Positions 43,755-52,751 of a stretch of DNA of 64,000 nucleotides are shown in pieces. The stretch covers positions 1-64,000 of the forward strand of contig JANSXP010000015.1 in NCBI GenBank assembly GCA_024742875.1, in the 5' to 3' direction. Position 1 is the first letter of the stretch. The number at the start of each line of letters is the position of its first letter. Below the pieces are notes generated by a model. It made no database searches, was not told the origin of the DNA, and saw only the letters and a list, made by a program, of their open reading frames with translations. The translations under genes and the position numbers were made by a program. Source of the stretch: Planctomycetaceae bacterium. GTDB lineage: Bacteria > Planctomycetota > Planctomycetia > Planctomycetales > Planctomycetaceae.

Positions 43755-45428
43755 TCAAGTGGCTTCATTCGCCTGCTGTTTGCGGCGACGGCGACGCGCC
43801 ATCACGCCGCCAAAGACGCCACCAACGGCCAGCAGCATCAGGCTGCCAGGTTCCGGAACCACGGGAGTGTCACCATTGCCACCGTCAATCAGACCCGGAT
43901 CATCGGGGTTACTGGCTGGTGGCGAATCATCAGAGGGATCCGAAGGTTCTGTGACGGGAACATCGTTGCCGGGTTCTTCCGGGTTGGCGAAGCCGTCATC
44001 CGGTGGGCAATAGTTGGGGTCATCCGGATTGTCAGAGCCGCCGTCCGAGTTGCCACCCGAGTTGGAATCGCTGTTGGAGCTGGAATCTGAATTGCTGCTG
44101 GAGTCCGAATTGGAATTGCTGGTGGAGTCCGAATTGGAATTGCTGGTGGAGTCCGAGTTGGAGTTGCTGTTGGAGCTGGAATCCGAACCGCTGCTGGAGT
44201 CCGAATTGGAGTTGCTGCTGGAGCTGGAATCCGAACCGCTGCTGGAGTCTGAATTGGAGTTGCTGTTGGAGTTGGAATCCGAACCGCTGCTGGAGTCTGA
44301 ATTGGAGTTGCTGTTGGAGTTGGAATCCGAACCGCTGCTGGAGTCCGTGTTGGAGTTGCTGCTGGAGCTGGAATCCGAACCGCTGCTGGAGTCTGAATTG
44401 GAGTTGCTGTTGGAGCTGGAATCCGAACCGCTGGTGGAGTCCGAGTTGGAGTTGCTGTCCCCAAAACCATCGGCTCCAGAGTTCGAGTCACTGCCGGAGT
44501 TTGATCCACTGTTCGAGTTTGATCCGCTGTCGCCGAAACCGCTGGACCCGGAGTTACTGCCCGAGTTGGAGTTGCTGCCGGAGTCGGAATTGCTGTTGCT
44601 GCCGGAATTGGAGCCCGAATCACTGCTGCCACCGTTGGTCGGTGAACCGCTGCCGCTGACCAGAGTGCCGCCTCCAAAGCCGTCACTGCTGGAGTCCGAA
44701 CTGGAACTGGAATCGCTTTCGCTGGATCCGTTACCAAACCCGGTTGACGTTTCTGTCGCGGTGGTCGTGGTACCCGTGTTGTCTGTGGCGGTGGATGTGT
44801 CGTTGGAGGCAACGGTCGTCGGCGTTGTGCCGCCTCCGCCTGTTCCGCCACCAAGACCCGAACCGCCCCCAAGGCCACCGCCGTTTCCAAAGCCGTTCCC
44901 CTGCCCTCCCGAGTCAGACTGTCCGCTGCCACTGCCGTTGCCCAGCCCCGTTCCGCCGCTGCTCACGCGGGTGCCCGTGCTGCCATCCACACGACCGCCG
45001 TTGGTCGAAGCAATGGTGCCTCCCAGGCCGTTTTCCACGTCCTGTGGCAGGACAGACCACGCCGGTCCATCGTCTTCACGATCGGCCGAGACTCCCGCTA
45101 CGCGTGTGTCATTCTCCGCATCACCGTTCGCCGCTGCGCTTTGTACGCCTCCAACTGCTGCATTGCCCAGTGTGCCTACTCGCTGAGCGGGAAACGTATT
45201 GCCATAAGTCAGCTGAGGCTGAGCGACGCTCATCGCCATCGGATAGCCAGGCAGTACACCACAGGCCTGCATGCTCACAACCTGACCGCAGTTGCACCCG
45301 CAGCCGTTATTGGTGATGACGCCACTTTTGGAGTAACGCTGCTGGGCGTGGGCCGAGGCAGAAATCGCGACGCAGATGCCAGCGGCCAGAGCTGTACGCA
45401 GATTACGTGCGGCAGGGGGGGTGAACAT
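43755..45428 (-). CDS. Ser/Asp/Asn-repeat exported protein with PEP-CTERM sorting signal
   Basis: Start taken at ATG 45428, which opens a signal peptide (LRTALAAGICVAISASAHAQQ); the frame runs on upstream without signal-like sequence. A short Gly/Cys part (NNGCGCNCGQ), a Gly-rich linker and then a long Ser/Asp/Asn/Gly repeat (about residues 275-470) follow. The C-terminus is a textbook PEP-CTERM tail: VPEPGSLMLLAVGGVFGGVMA then RRRRRKQ, recognised by an exosortase. Length is about 557 aa. SD-type repeats are common in surface and matrix proteins, where they act as flexible, acidic, often glycosylated stalks. The repeat is coded by near-identical 24- and 48-bp units. Confidence 0.88.
   Translation of the reverse strand: MFTPPAARNLRTALAAGICVAISASAHAQQRYSKSGVITNNGCGCNCGQVVSMQACGVLPGYPMAMSVAQPQLTYGNTFPAQRVGTLGNAAVGGVQSAAANGDAENDTRVAGVSADREDDGPAWSVLPQDVENGLGGTIASTNGGRVDGSTGTRVSSGGTGLGNGSGSGQSDSGGQGNGFGNGGGLGGGSGLGGGTGGGGTTPTTVASNDTSTATDNTGTTTTATETSTGFGNGSSESDSSSSSDSSSDGFGGGTLVSGSGSPTNGGSSDSGSNSGSNSNSDSGSNSNSGSNSGSSGFGDSGSNSNSGSNSGSDSNSGADGFGDSNSNSDSTSGSDSSSNSNSNSDSSSGSDSSSSSNSNTDSSSGSDSNSNSNSNSDSSSGSDSNSNSNSNSDSSSGSDSSSSSNSNSDSSSGSDSSSNSNSNSDSTSNSNSDSTSNSNSDSSSNSDSSSNSDSNSGGNSDGGSDNPDDPNYCPPDDGFANPEEPGNDVPVTEPSDPSDDSPPASNPDDPGLIDGGNGDTPVVPEPGSLMLLAVGGVFGGVMARRRRRKQQANEAT
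44086..44468. repeat. Tandem 24/48-bp coding repeats
   Basis: The string ATCCGAACCG recurs at 44181, 44229, 44277, 44325, 44373 and 44421, an exact 48-bp period. To its left, 24-bp units of GCTGGTGGAGTCCGAATTGG type occupy about 44094-44165. Copies differ mostly by silent changes. Each 48-bp unit encodes a 16-residue Ser/Asp/Asn block of the protein on the minus strand. Confidence 0.9.
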
Positions 45429-45760
45429 AGACGGGCTCCGGGGAACGATGTTCGAGAATAATTTTGGGCAGATATCAGGCTGAGACCCATGTCCAGCTTG
45501 TCGGAAACATAAGACATGCAGTTCGGTGTGCTGCCCGACGAAAGGAAATTGCCGCACGCGTCCCTGAATAACATCGGACGCCATGGAGTTCTTAAGATTG
45601 TTCCGAATCAACAGGAATGATGCCCCAGCGCAACATGTTGCCTTTGGGCAACACGCGAACGGCCGCTCCCTGATTCAGAGAGCGGCCGTTCGTTTTTTAA
45701 TTGGGGGCTTTCACAAGCGTTGGGTTTTCTGCTCCGGCAACCCGTCCGGTTCGCTGTCAC
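45429..45760. other. 332-bp region with orphan + strand terminator
   Basis: Lies between two minus-strand genes. At its left is the promoter region of the Ser/Asp-repeat gene. Around 45637-45698 are two successive hairpins and a T-run oriented for the + strand, listed separately. No protein gene is supported. Confidence 0.45.
45656..45698 (+). terminator. Intrinsic terminator with no + strand gene upstream
   Basis: A 13-bp stem CGAACGGCCGCTC/GAGCGGCCGTTCG with an 11-base loop, followed by six T on the + strand. A smaller perfect hairpin, GTTGCC-TTTG-GGCAAC (45637-45652), precedes it. On the minus strand there is no T-run after the stem, so it does not fit as the end of the gene at 45761-46495. 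Confidence 0.65.
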
Positions 45761-46495
45761 CTATGACTCGAGCGACTCTTCTGCAGTTCTGCGGCGTCGC
45801 AGCCACGCGGAGCCACTCAGACCGGCCAGCCCCAGTGCAACTGCGGGAGGCACAGGGGCCGCATGGCCTTTGGCATCGGGGTTGGCCGATGTGGCATTGA
45901 AGTTGTCGAAGGCGAAGCCACGCAGGTTGGAGCTGCCGACAAATTCCACGTTAATCTGGCTGATGACGTCGGCACCCACATCAAACGACCAGCTCCAGGG
46001 TTCCGCGTTCAGACCTCCTGTTGGACTCGTCAGCGAAGCCAGCTCGGCCCCATTGGCGTCCAGAGCGGTCACCTTGTACTGCTCTGGCCCGTCGATGTCC
46101 CAGACCTCACCGGATGCGGCCGCTGTTGCCTGATCATACTGGATCTGCATGTTGAAGTATTTGGCGTTGTTGTAACTCAGATCGCCGGTACCGGCCTTCA
46201 GAAAGTAGTTCCCCAGATCGCCGGAAAACGCCTCATCCCGACCGGAATTGCTGCTCCAGAAAGCGTCTGTCCCGTCTCGACCGGATTGCTCGAATGCCAG
46301 GACGGCCTCCGTAGCTGTTGCTGCAGTCGAGCCCGCATATGCGGTCACCTGCAGACCATAGGTAGCAAAATAATCAGCCGTGACGACTGCATCATCCCCG
46401 CCGTAATCGGCCGCGTTTTCGAAGTCGACCAGGTCACCGCTGGCCGGACGAATCAAGCAGACTGCCGTCAGGCATACGCCTAATCCATATTTCAT
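45761..46495 (-). CDS. Exported protein with PEP-CTERM-like C-terminus
   Basis: Start taken at ATG 46495 with AAAGGGG upstream, opening a signal peptide (MKYGLGVCLTAVCLIRPASG). About 244 residues. The mature part looks like a single beta-sandwich of the kind in PEP-CTERM proteins (DLVDFENAADYGG near the start; FVGSSNLRGFAFDNFNA near the end). The tail APVPPAVALGLAGLSGSAWLRRRR has the hydrophobic helix and Arg cluster of a sorting signal but reads VPPA in place of VPEP, so it is a variant or belongs to a related sorting class. Probably surface-exposed; function unknown. Confidence 0.75.
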   Translation of the reverse strand: MKYGLGVCLTAVCLIRPASGDLVDFENAADYGGDDAVVTADYFATYGLQVTAYAGSTAATATEAVLAFEQSGRDGTDAFWSSNSGRDEAFSGDLGNYFLKAGTGDLSYNNAKYFNMQIQYDQATAAASGEVWDIDGPEQYKVTALDANGAELASLTSPTGGLNAEPWSWSFDVGADVISQINVEFVGSSNLRGFAFDNFNATSANPDAKGHAAPVPPAVALGLAGLSGSAWLRRRRTAEESLES

Positions 46496-46825
46496 CACAA
46501 ACCCCTTTGTATCCTGAAAAAAAGTTGTTGTTACAAGACGCGTGGGGGGAGGTCGCGGCTCGTTGGTGGTCCTCAATTCGCTTGAAACCTAGATCACTAC
46601 TTGATGCCAGCAAGGGCAATGATGCCAACTGGGTGAAAGTACCCAGCAACTTTCCACTAAGACCGTCGATGTCCTCAACGCGACGATCCTAAGTACGGAT
46701 CAGCGTCCCATTTTCTGGAGAGAACCACAGCTGGGGAAATGTCGAGCGGGCAAACGAGTGTCCGTCATTCCGCTCCGTTTTCACGCGGCAGGTGGACGCA
46801 TTTCCTCCGCAAAAGTGAGTACAGC
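46496..46825. other. 330-bp divergent intergenic region
   Basis: Separates the PEP-CTERM-like gene (minus) from the TPR gene (plus) and must contain both promoters. No gene, repeat or confident promoter seen. Confidence 0.35.
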
Positions 46826-49800
46826 ATGACGATCATCCATGATGAAGAAAACAACCAGTTCTCCGCGAAACTCCCCGTGGTACTGGGCCTTTGCATTTTT
46901 CTGCTTATTGGCGGAGGCCTGACCGTGTTTCTTGTGCTGCGCGCCGGCCAGCCCGACGAGGGACAAGTCGCCGAAGACGTGACGACGGAAGCGCAGCGGT
47001 TGTTCGAGCAGGAACGTTACGCCGAAGTGATCGAGACGTTGAAGACGCATTTGACGGGAATGGTTGAACGCGAGGACGTTACCGGACTGCGGTTGTTTGC
47101 GGATTCCTGTCTGAAGCAGCCGATGGACAACAACCGTCACCTCGCAGCGGCGTCTGAGATCTACCGCCGCATCGTGGGGTTCGCGCCCGATGATGTCGAG
47201 TCAGCACGTCGGCTGTCGGAAATCTACGCTTCCGCCGGCAAGACGACAGACGCCATCAAGTACGCTGAACTTTCGCTGAAGCAGCAGCCTGATCATGTTG
47301 AGTGGCGACTGCGGCTGGCCAAACTGTTTGCCGCCGCTTCCCGCTATGGCCAGTCTCTCGAAATCGTGGATGCCGTGCTCAAAGAGCAACCCACACTGCG
47401 ATCCGCTCTGCAGCAGCGGGTGCATACGATGGTCCTCTCTGCCGAACCACACGAAGCGGTGAATGCCTACATCGAAGAGAGTGCCATTCGACTTGGTTCC
47501 GACACCGTCCGCGATGAAATGCGGCTGATGCACGCTCAGATTGTCGGCGATACAGAAGTCGCCGGCATCCTCAACAATGTGGTGGCCGATATCGAACCGG
47601 AAAATGAAGACCACGCCCGGTGGCTTGTGTCCGCCGTATCGGCCGGGGCTGACGTTCGCCGTGCGGCCGAAGTTCAGGCGCGGCTGGGAGCCGCCGGTGC
47701 TGACCCCAAGCCTACCATTTATCGTTATCTGCAGCAGAACGACTTCGCCAAAGTGGAAGAACTTCTGCAGCAGCAGAATCCGGACTCAGACTCCGAATTG
47801 CTCGTGGTGCTGATTCTATCTCGCTGGTTGTCCGGCGATGGGGATCTGTCGGATCCGATCAGCAAACTGCAGCAGCACGAGACGCAGATTGCCCGGGTCT
47901 GGCTGCCAGTTGTCCGTGGATTGCAGGAAGCTCAGCCGGACACAGCGCTGCTCGAGGCCTGCGATCAGGCGCTCAAAGCTTACCCGGGCAGCCCGTGGCT
48001 GTATCTGATTCGTGGTCAGGCCCTGATCTCCATGGGAGAGTACGATCTGGCAGCCCAATCTTATCGAATTGCGACGCGTGCTAACCCGCAGTGGTTTCAG
48101 GTTCGCATTGAGCTATCGCGTCTGCGGCTGAGGCAGGCGGATTTTGCCAGTGCTTTCTGGGAAGCGGCCGCCGCCATCCGCACACAGCCGGCATCGCCGG
48201 TGGGGTATGAACTGGCCATTGTCAGCGCCCTGCGCGCCGACGAAGCCGGACGGCCACTCTCCGAGCAGGCTCGCACGTCTTTGACCACTGCGCTGACCGA
48301 ACTGCAGGAAGCAACCAGCGACTCATTCAGTCAGACCGTTTTGCCGGCTGTGTTGGCCCGTGTCTCCGGGCAGCCGTCACAAAGCGGAACGGCCGTGCAG
48401 ACAGCGTTGCAGCAGGCAGATCTGTCGACGGAACAGCTCGAAATCCTGAGGCTGCTGTCACGCGATGAGCGGACGCTGGCAGTGATCGACGGACGCCTTT
48501 CTGAACTGCAGGGCATCTCGGTCTCGACGATTCTGAGACAGGCACTGGAAGTTGCGGATCGCGACGGTCTGCCGGCCGTCAAAGAATTCCTCAACCGTCT
48601 GACCACCGGGGGTGAACGACTGCCGGAAATTTCCCAACGACTGCTGTACGCTCAGACGGCCTCTCAGACGGAGCCGGAAACGGGTGCTGCGGAATGGCTG
48701 GCACTGGCCGAGGCCTATCCGGACCGGGCACGTGTTCTGGCCGCGGCCGTCAGAAGTCCGGCGGTCCGCAGTAATGCAGAGGTCTGTCGCAAAGTGACCG
48801 ACATGCTCAAGGCGGCAACGTCAGACGATGGCGTGCTCTGGCAGCTGGCCGATATTCGTCTGCAGATGAACGAAGACAGCAGTGAGAAAAGGTCGTCGGC
48901 CGTCGCGCTGCGTCTGGTTGACTTGATTCAGTCGGCTCCGGACTGCAGCGACGCGTACGAGCTGATGGCCATTGCCATGGAACGGCTTGGGCGGCAGGAC
49001 AAAGTTCTCACGACACTGAAGACGGCTGTGGATGCCGGTATCAGGCGACCCGAATTCTGCGTGCGGATCGCCGAAATCGCCGTTGATAACGGCAGCCCTG
49101 ATCTGGCTGTCGAATACGCACAGATGGCGGCAAGTGCGGCCAATCCCAATCTCTGTCGACGAGCGGCCGGTGTTCTGCTGGCCTGCCAGGCCTACCCGGC
49201 GGCGGCCGCTGCCCTGGAATCTGTCAGTGCCGAACAGGCGGCAGATACGGACAGTGATTTTGCCACAATGACCGGTTTGGCGGTGGCGTATACCCAACAG
49301 GGGCGGTTTGTCGAAGTGGCCCCACGTCTGCAGGCACTCGCCCAATCGTCCGATCGCTGGTTTCAATTGTGGGTGGACATGAGCGTGCTGGAAGCTGTGC
49401 CAACCGCGCAGTCGGCCACCTTCCTTGAACAGGCGTCTGCCTGGGCCGCCAATACCATTCGCCAGCGACGGCTCGCAGGAGCCTGGCGCAAGCTGGCAGA
49501 CCGCTCTGGCAATCTGAAGTACTGGGAATGTGCTCGCGATGCCATTATCGCTGTGCCAGTCGAAGAACGCACGGTTGGCGATCAGCTCGTTCTGAGTGGT
49601 CTGTGTGAACGCCTGGGGCAGGAAGCGGAGGCTGAGAAAATCTACAAACGGGTGATCGCTGCCAATGAACGCAAAGAGCTGACGGCCATCGCCCTGAACA
49701 ATCTGGCACTGATCGACTCGCGTACCGGTAGATTTGAGCAGGCCGAAGAACGCGCCCGCCAGGCGATCTCGATCAGTCCGCGACCAGAGTTTGCGGATTC

Positions 49801-49930
49801 TCTGGCCTCGATCTTCGTTGATCAGCGTCAGATCCGCAAAGCCGTGGACGTGTTGCAGAAGTCTCGCAGGCAGTGGCCGGACTCGGAACAGCTGAAAGAT
49901 CGGCTGCTCGAACTTCAGTCACAGTTATAG
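46826..49930 (+). CDS. Membrane-anchored TPR-repeat protein (1034 aa)
   Basis: I start it at ATG 46826 (MTIIHDEENNQFSAKLP), just before a single TM helix (about 17-38, VVLGLCIFLLIGGGLTVFLVL); the upstream in-frame stretch is polar and poorly supported. The rest is almost entirely helical tetratricopeptide-like repeats, e.g. AQRLFEQERYAEVIETLKTHL near 55, DDVESARRLSEIYASAGKTTDAIKYAELS near 120-150, and LNNLALIDSRTGRFEQAEERARQAI at the C-terminus. Most of the protein is therefore a periplasmic superhelical scaffold held by an N-terminal anchor. Partner unknown. Its stop is 14 bases from the convergent sulfatase. Confidence 0.85.
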   Translation: MTIIHDEENNQFSAKLPVVLGLCIFLLIGGGLTVFLVLRAGQPDEGQVAEDVTTEAQRLFEQERYAEVIETLKTHLTGMVEREDVTGLRLFADSCLKQPMDNNRHLAAASEIYRRIVGFAPDDVESARRLSEIYASAGKTTDAIKYAELSLKQQPDHVEWRLRLAKLFAAASRYGQSLEIVDAVLKEQPTLRSALQQRVHTMVLSAEPHEAVNAYIEESAIRLGSDTVRDEMRLMHAQIVGDTEVAGILNNVVADIEPENEDHARWLVSAVSAGADVRRAAEVQARLGAAGADPKPTIYRYLQQNDFAKVEELLQQQNPDSDSELLVVLILSRWLSGDGDLSDPISKLQQHETQIARVWLPVVRGLQEAQPDTALLEACDQALKAYPGSPWLYLIRGQALISMGEYDLAAQSYRIATRANPQWFQVRIELSRLRLRQADFASAFWEAAAAIRTQPASPVGYELAIVSALRADEAGRPLSEQARTSLTTALTELQEATSDSFSQTVLPAVLARVSGQPSQSGTAVQTALQQADLSTEQLEILRLLSRDERTLAVIDGRLSELQGISVSTILRQALEVADRDGLPAVKEFLNRLTTGGERLPEISQRLLYAQTASQTEPETGAAEWLALAEAYPDRARVLAAAVRSPAVRSNAEVCRKVTDMLKAATSDDGVLWQLADIRLQMNEDSSEKRSSAVALRLVDLIQSAPDCSDAYELMAIAMERLGRQDKVLTTLKTAVDAGIRRPEFCVRIAEIAVDNGSPDLAVEYAQMAASAANPNLCRRAAGVLLACQAYPAAAAALESVSAEQAADTDSDFATMTGLAVAYTQQGRFVEVAPRLQALAQSSDRWFQLWVDMSVLEAVPTAQSATFLEQASAWAANTIRQRRLAGAWRKLADRSGNLKYWECARDAIIAVPVEERTVGDQLVLSGLCERLGQEAEAEKIYKRVIAANERKELTAIALNNLALIDSRTGRFEQAEERARQAISISPRPEFADSLASIFVDQRQIRKAVDVLQKSRRQWPDSEQLKDRLLELQSQL

Positions 49931-49944
49931 CGCGGCCAGATCGG

Positions 49945-51354
49945 TCAATCGCCGCCCAGCAGATTTTTCACGTCCGGATAGAGCGGGCGATCCGTCGCGT
50001 TTTTGCCCTGCGCGCCCGGCGGGACAGGTGGGCACTGCAGCAGCAGTTGCTGGAGCTGTCGTCTTACCGTGTCTGCTTCGTCCGAGATATCCGCGGCGAG
50101 ATTTTGCTGCTCGTCCAGATCAACGGGTACTTCATAGTAGCGGCCATCGCGGTACAGCTTGTAGCGGGCGGTGCGGGCAAACTGACCGGGTTTCTTGTTC
50201 CAGTAGCACTGATAGTGACAAAGGACCCAGTCACGTTTGTGGCCAGGCTGCCCTTTCAGTTGCGGGAGAAAACTGCGGCCATCGATCGGATCGTCGTCGG
50301 TCTTGTCCGCCCCTGCGGCCTCGGCCAGTGTGGTGTAAAAGTCCGTGAAGTCGATCAGGTCCGGCAGGACGGTTCCAGCCGGCGTGTGGCCTTTCCACCG
50401 GGCCACAAACGGAACGTGGGTTCCGTTATCCTTCATCCCCGCTTTGCCGCCGCGAATGGTCTGCCCGTTCCACCGTGATCGGAGCTTGGTGTTGGTGCCG
50501 TTGTCTGCCGTGAACAGAATGATGGTGTCTTCGCCCAGACCCAGTGAATCAACGTGAGCGGTGATGCGGCCGACCAGTTTGTCCATGTACTGCACCATGG
50601 CCACAAAGTTCTTCTTCTTCTCTGCATAGTCTTTGGGCTCTTTGTTGAGCCTGTCTGTGATGGGCTGCTTGCCGACTGTATCCGGAGTGGGGACAAACGG
50701 ATCGTGGACAAGGACCATCGGATAGTAGACAAAAAACGGTTGCTCCTGATTGCGGGTGATGAAATCACAGACGAAGTCGGTGAACAGATCGGGCCCGTAT
50801 TTGCCCGCGTTTTCCTCTTTGGTAATCATCCGTCCGTTATGTTCCAGGCCGGGGTTCCAGAATCGCTCTCCTCCGCCCTGCTTTGTTTTCGTCACCTGCC
50901 ACAGCAGCGATTCATGGAAGCCGGTTTCCTGAGGGCGTTTGGCGTTCTGACTGCCCGGCAGACCGTTGTACAGGCCGTTGAGCTGCCATTTACCGGCGAC
51001 CGCCGTCTGGTAGCCGGCGTCCTGCATCATGTGCCCAAACGTGCGTTCCTCGGGATTCAGATAGCCAAAGTGCGTGTAGTTTCGAAACCCATATTTGCCC
51101 GTCATGATCTTCACGCGGGAGGTCGTGCAGATTGGTGTGGAGTAGCATTGCTCAAAACGAATGCCCTCGCTTGCCAGTCGATCGATATGGGGAGTTTGAT
51201 AATCCTCAGCGCCGTAGCAGCGGAAACATTCCCAGCTGACGTCATCTGCCATCATCAGAATCACGTTCGGGCGACGAGACTGAGCCCAGGTGGTTTGCGG
51301 TTCCGCCACGCCGAGAAGCAGCACAAAAGACAGAAGTGCGAGAGATCGAAGCAT
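49945..51354 (-). CDS. Secreted sulfatase
   Basis: Type I sulfatase, hydrolysing sulfate esters; planctomycetes use many on algal polysaccharides. A signal peptide (about 3-24) is followed by the metal-binding RPNVILMMADD (Asp37, Asp38). The formylglycine motif is CTTSR (Cys76-Arg80), with Thr in place of the usual Pro of CxPSR. Downstream are GKYGFRNY, AVAGKWQLNG (Lys, family site), and FTADNGTN with the second metal-ligand pair. Length 469 aa is normal. The substrate cannot be inferred. It is the last gene of the M3 peptidase-PQQ propeller-sulfatase run, 23 bases after the propeller gene. Confidence 0.93.
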   Translation of the reverse strand: MLRSLALLSFVLLLGVAEPQTTWAQSRRPNVILMMADDVSWECFRCYGAEDYQTPHIDRLASEGIRFEQCYSTPICTTSRVKIMTGKYGFRNYTHFGYLNPEERTFGHMMQDAGYQTAVAGKWQLNGLYNGLPGSQNAKRPQETGFHESLLWQVTKTKQGGGERFWNPGLEHNGRMITKEENAGKYGPDLFTDFVCDFITRNQEQPFFVYYPMVLVHDPFVPTPDTVGKQPITDRLNKEPKDYAEKKKNFVAMVQYMDKLVGRITAHVDSLGLGEDTIILFTADNGTNTKLRSRWNGQTIRGGKAGMKDNGTHVPFVARWKGHTPAGTVLPDLIDFTDFYTTLAEAAGADKTDDDPIDGRSFLPQLKGQPGHKRDWVLCHYQCYWNKKPGQFARTARYKLYRDGRYYEVPVDLDEQQNLAADISDEADTVRRQLQQLLLQCPPVPPGAQGKNATDRPLYPDVKNLLGGD

Positions 51355-51377
51355 GAGTGTGGTTTCCGGACAGAGAA

Positions 51378-52742
51378 TTAGTGTTCGTCGGCAGCCAGAG
51401 AGTAGCAGCGAATCTCTTTGTCGTTGCGCAGATAGATCCGACGGTTGGCAAACGCCGGATGGGACCAGACCAGTGTGCGACTGCCAATATTGTGAGTGGG
51501 CTCGATGAGTTTCGCTTTGCTGGCCAGGGTAAACCCCTGCGGGGTCAGTCTGGCGATGATGAGTTCCCCTTTGTCGTTCGACAGGAAAAAACGATCGGCG
51601 TTACGGACGGTGAACACGTTTCCCCAGGGAATGGGACGCGCCGCAGACACAGCCTCAAAGGTGAACCACAAACGCCGGCCCGTCAGCAGGTCGGCACAGA
51701 TGTAGCGGCCGCCGTTGCCGCAGCCATACACATGTCCGTCGACAATTTGCGGCGTGTTGTGGACACCGTCAATTCCAGATGTCCTCCGGCCGGACCAGAC
51801 GAGTTTCGCGGACTGTCCATCTTTTGCCACTTCCACCATCGCTGATTTGCCATTAAAGCACATGACAAACACGCGTTGTCCTTCCACCTGTGGTGTGGCC
51901 ACCGACATGGCAAACGTCGATTCAAACGGCACCTGCCAGATTACCTCTCCGGATTCGGGCGACAGGGCCGACAGGTTGGAGCTGTCCCAGCACAGCAGCT
52001 GACGATGACGCCCGATGTTGCGAATGACGGGCGCGCTGTAGCCAGGCTCTTTGGCCGACATCGCCTGCCACAACTGCCTGCCCGTTTTGCGGTCGAAGGC
52101 CACGCAGGTGGAATCCTGTCCGCCCACTGTGCAGATCAGCCGATTGCCATCGACCAGTGGAGGCGACGCAATGCCCCACACAGGAACGCTCACGCCGTAA
52201 TCTTCCACATAGTTCTTCGACCAGACGACCGCGCCGTCAGACAGACGCAGACAGTGCAGGTCACCCTCCGCGCCGACGGTATAGACCAGTTCGTCAGCAA
52301 TGGTGGCGGTGGCTCGCGGGCCGATGGCATAGGTGGTGGCTGTCGAATAAGGGCAGTCGTACTCATGAATCCACAGGACGCGGCCGTCAGCCTCATTCAG
52401 ACAGACCACACGCTCGCGTCCCGGCAGTCGACGCCGCACAAAGTTCGAATTTTGCGGCACGTCTCCTTCGTGCAGGTATTCCTCTGCGCCAGTTTGCGGT
52501 GCGGCGATGCGATCGAGCACGATCACGCGGCCATGAGCGACGGCCGGCCCGCTGTAGCCACTGCCAATCGCCGCCGTCCACACCAGAGGAGGTCCGGCGG
52601 CCGGAAGCGACTCGACGATGCCGTCTTCAGCCCATACGCCATCACGGCTCGGGCCCAGCCACTGCGGCCAGTCGTCTGCTGCCGCCGGGCGGGCCGGCAG
52701 CAGGATGAGCAAAACACACAGTCGTAAACAGCGGTGACGCAT
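51378..52742 (-). CDS. Exported PQQ-like beta-propeller protein
   Basis: 454 residues: signal peptide (about 5-22, CLRLCVLLILLPARPAAA) then a full single propeller. Blade signatures include DDWPQWLGPSRDGVW at the start, VCLNEADGRVLWIHEYDC, HCLRLSDGAVVWSKNY, VAFDRKTGRQLWQAM, and ICADLLTGRRLWFTFE. No catalytic residues of PQQ dehydrogenases are evident, so it is probably a binding or scaffold protein, as is common in planctomycetes. It lies 9 bases after the M3 peptidase and 23 bases before the sulfatase, in one operon. Confidence 0.9.
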   Translation of the reverse strand: MRHRCLRLCVLLILLPARPAAADDWPQWLGPSRDGVWAEDGIVESLPAAGPPLVWTAAIGSGYSGPAVAHGRVIVLDRIAAPQTGAEEYLHEGDVPQNSNFVRRRLPGRERVVCLNEADGRVLWIHEYDCPYSTATTYAIGPRATATIADELVYTVGAEGDLHCLRLSDGAVVWSKNYVEDYGVSVPVWGIASPPLVDGNRLICTVGGQDSTCVAFDRKTGRQLWQAMSAKEPGYSAPVIRNIGRHRQLLCWDSSNLSALSPESGEVIWQVPFESTFAMSVATPQVEGQRVFVMCFNGKSAMVEVAKDGQSAKLVWSGRRTSGIDGVHNTPQIVDGHVYGCGNGGRYICADLLTGRRLWFTFEAVSAARPIPWGNVFTVRNADRFFLSNDKGELIIARLTPQGFTLASKAKLIEPTHNIGSRTLVWSHPAFANRRIYLRNDKEIRCYSLAADEH

Positions 52743-52751
52743 CGTGTTCTC

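Noticed and set aside
44014-45186. Open + strand frame full of Glu/Leu repeats
   Set aside because: Antisense of the 24/48-bp repeats in the PEP-CTERM gene; the repeat period is a multiple of three so all frames stay open.
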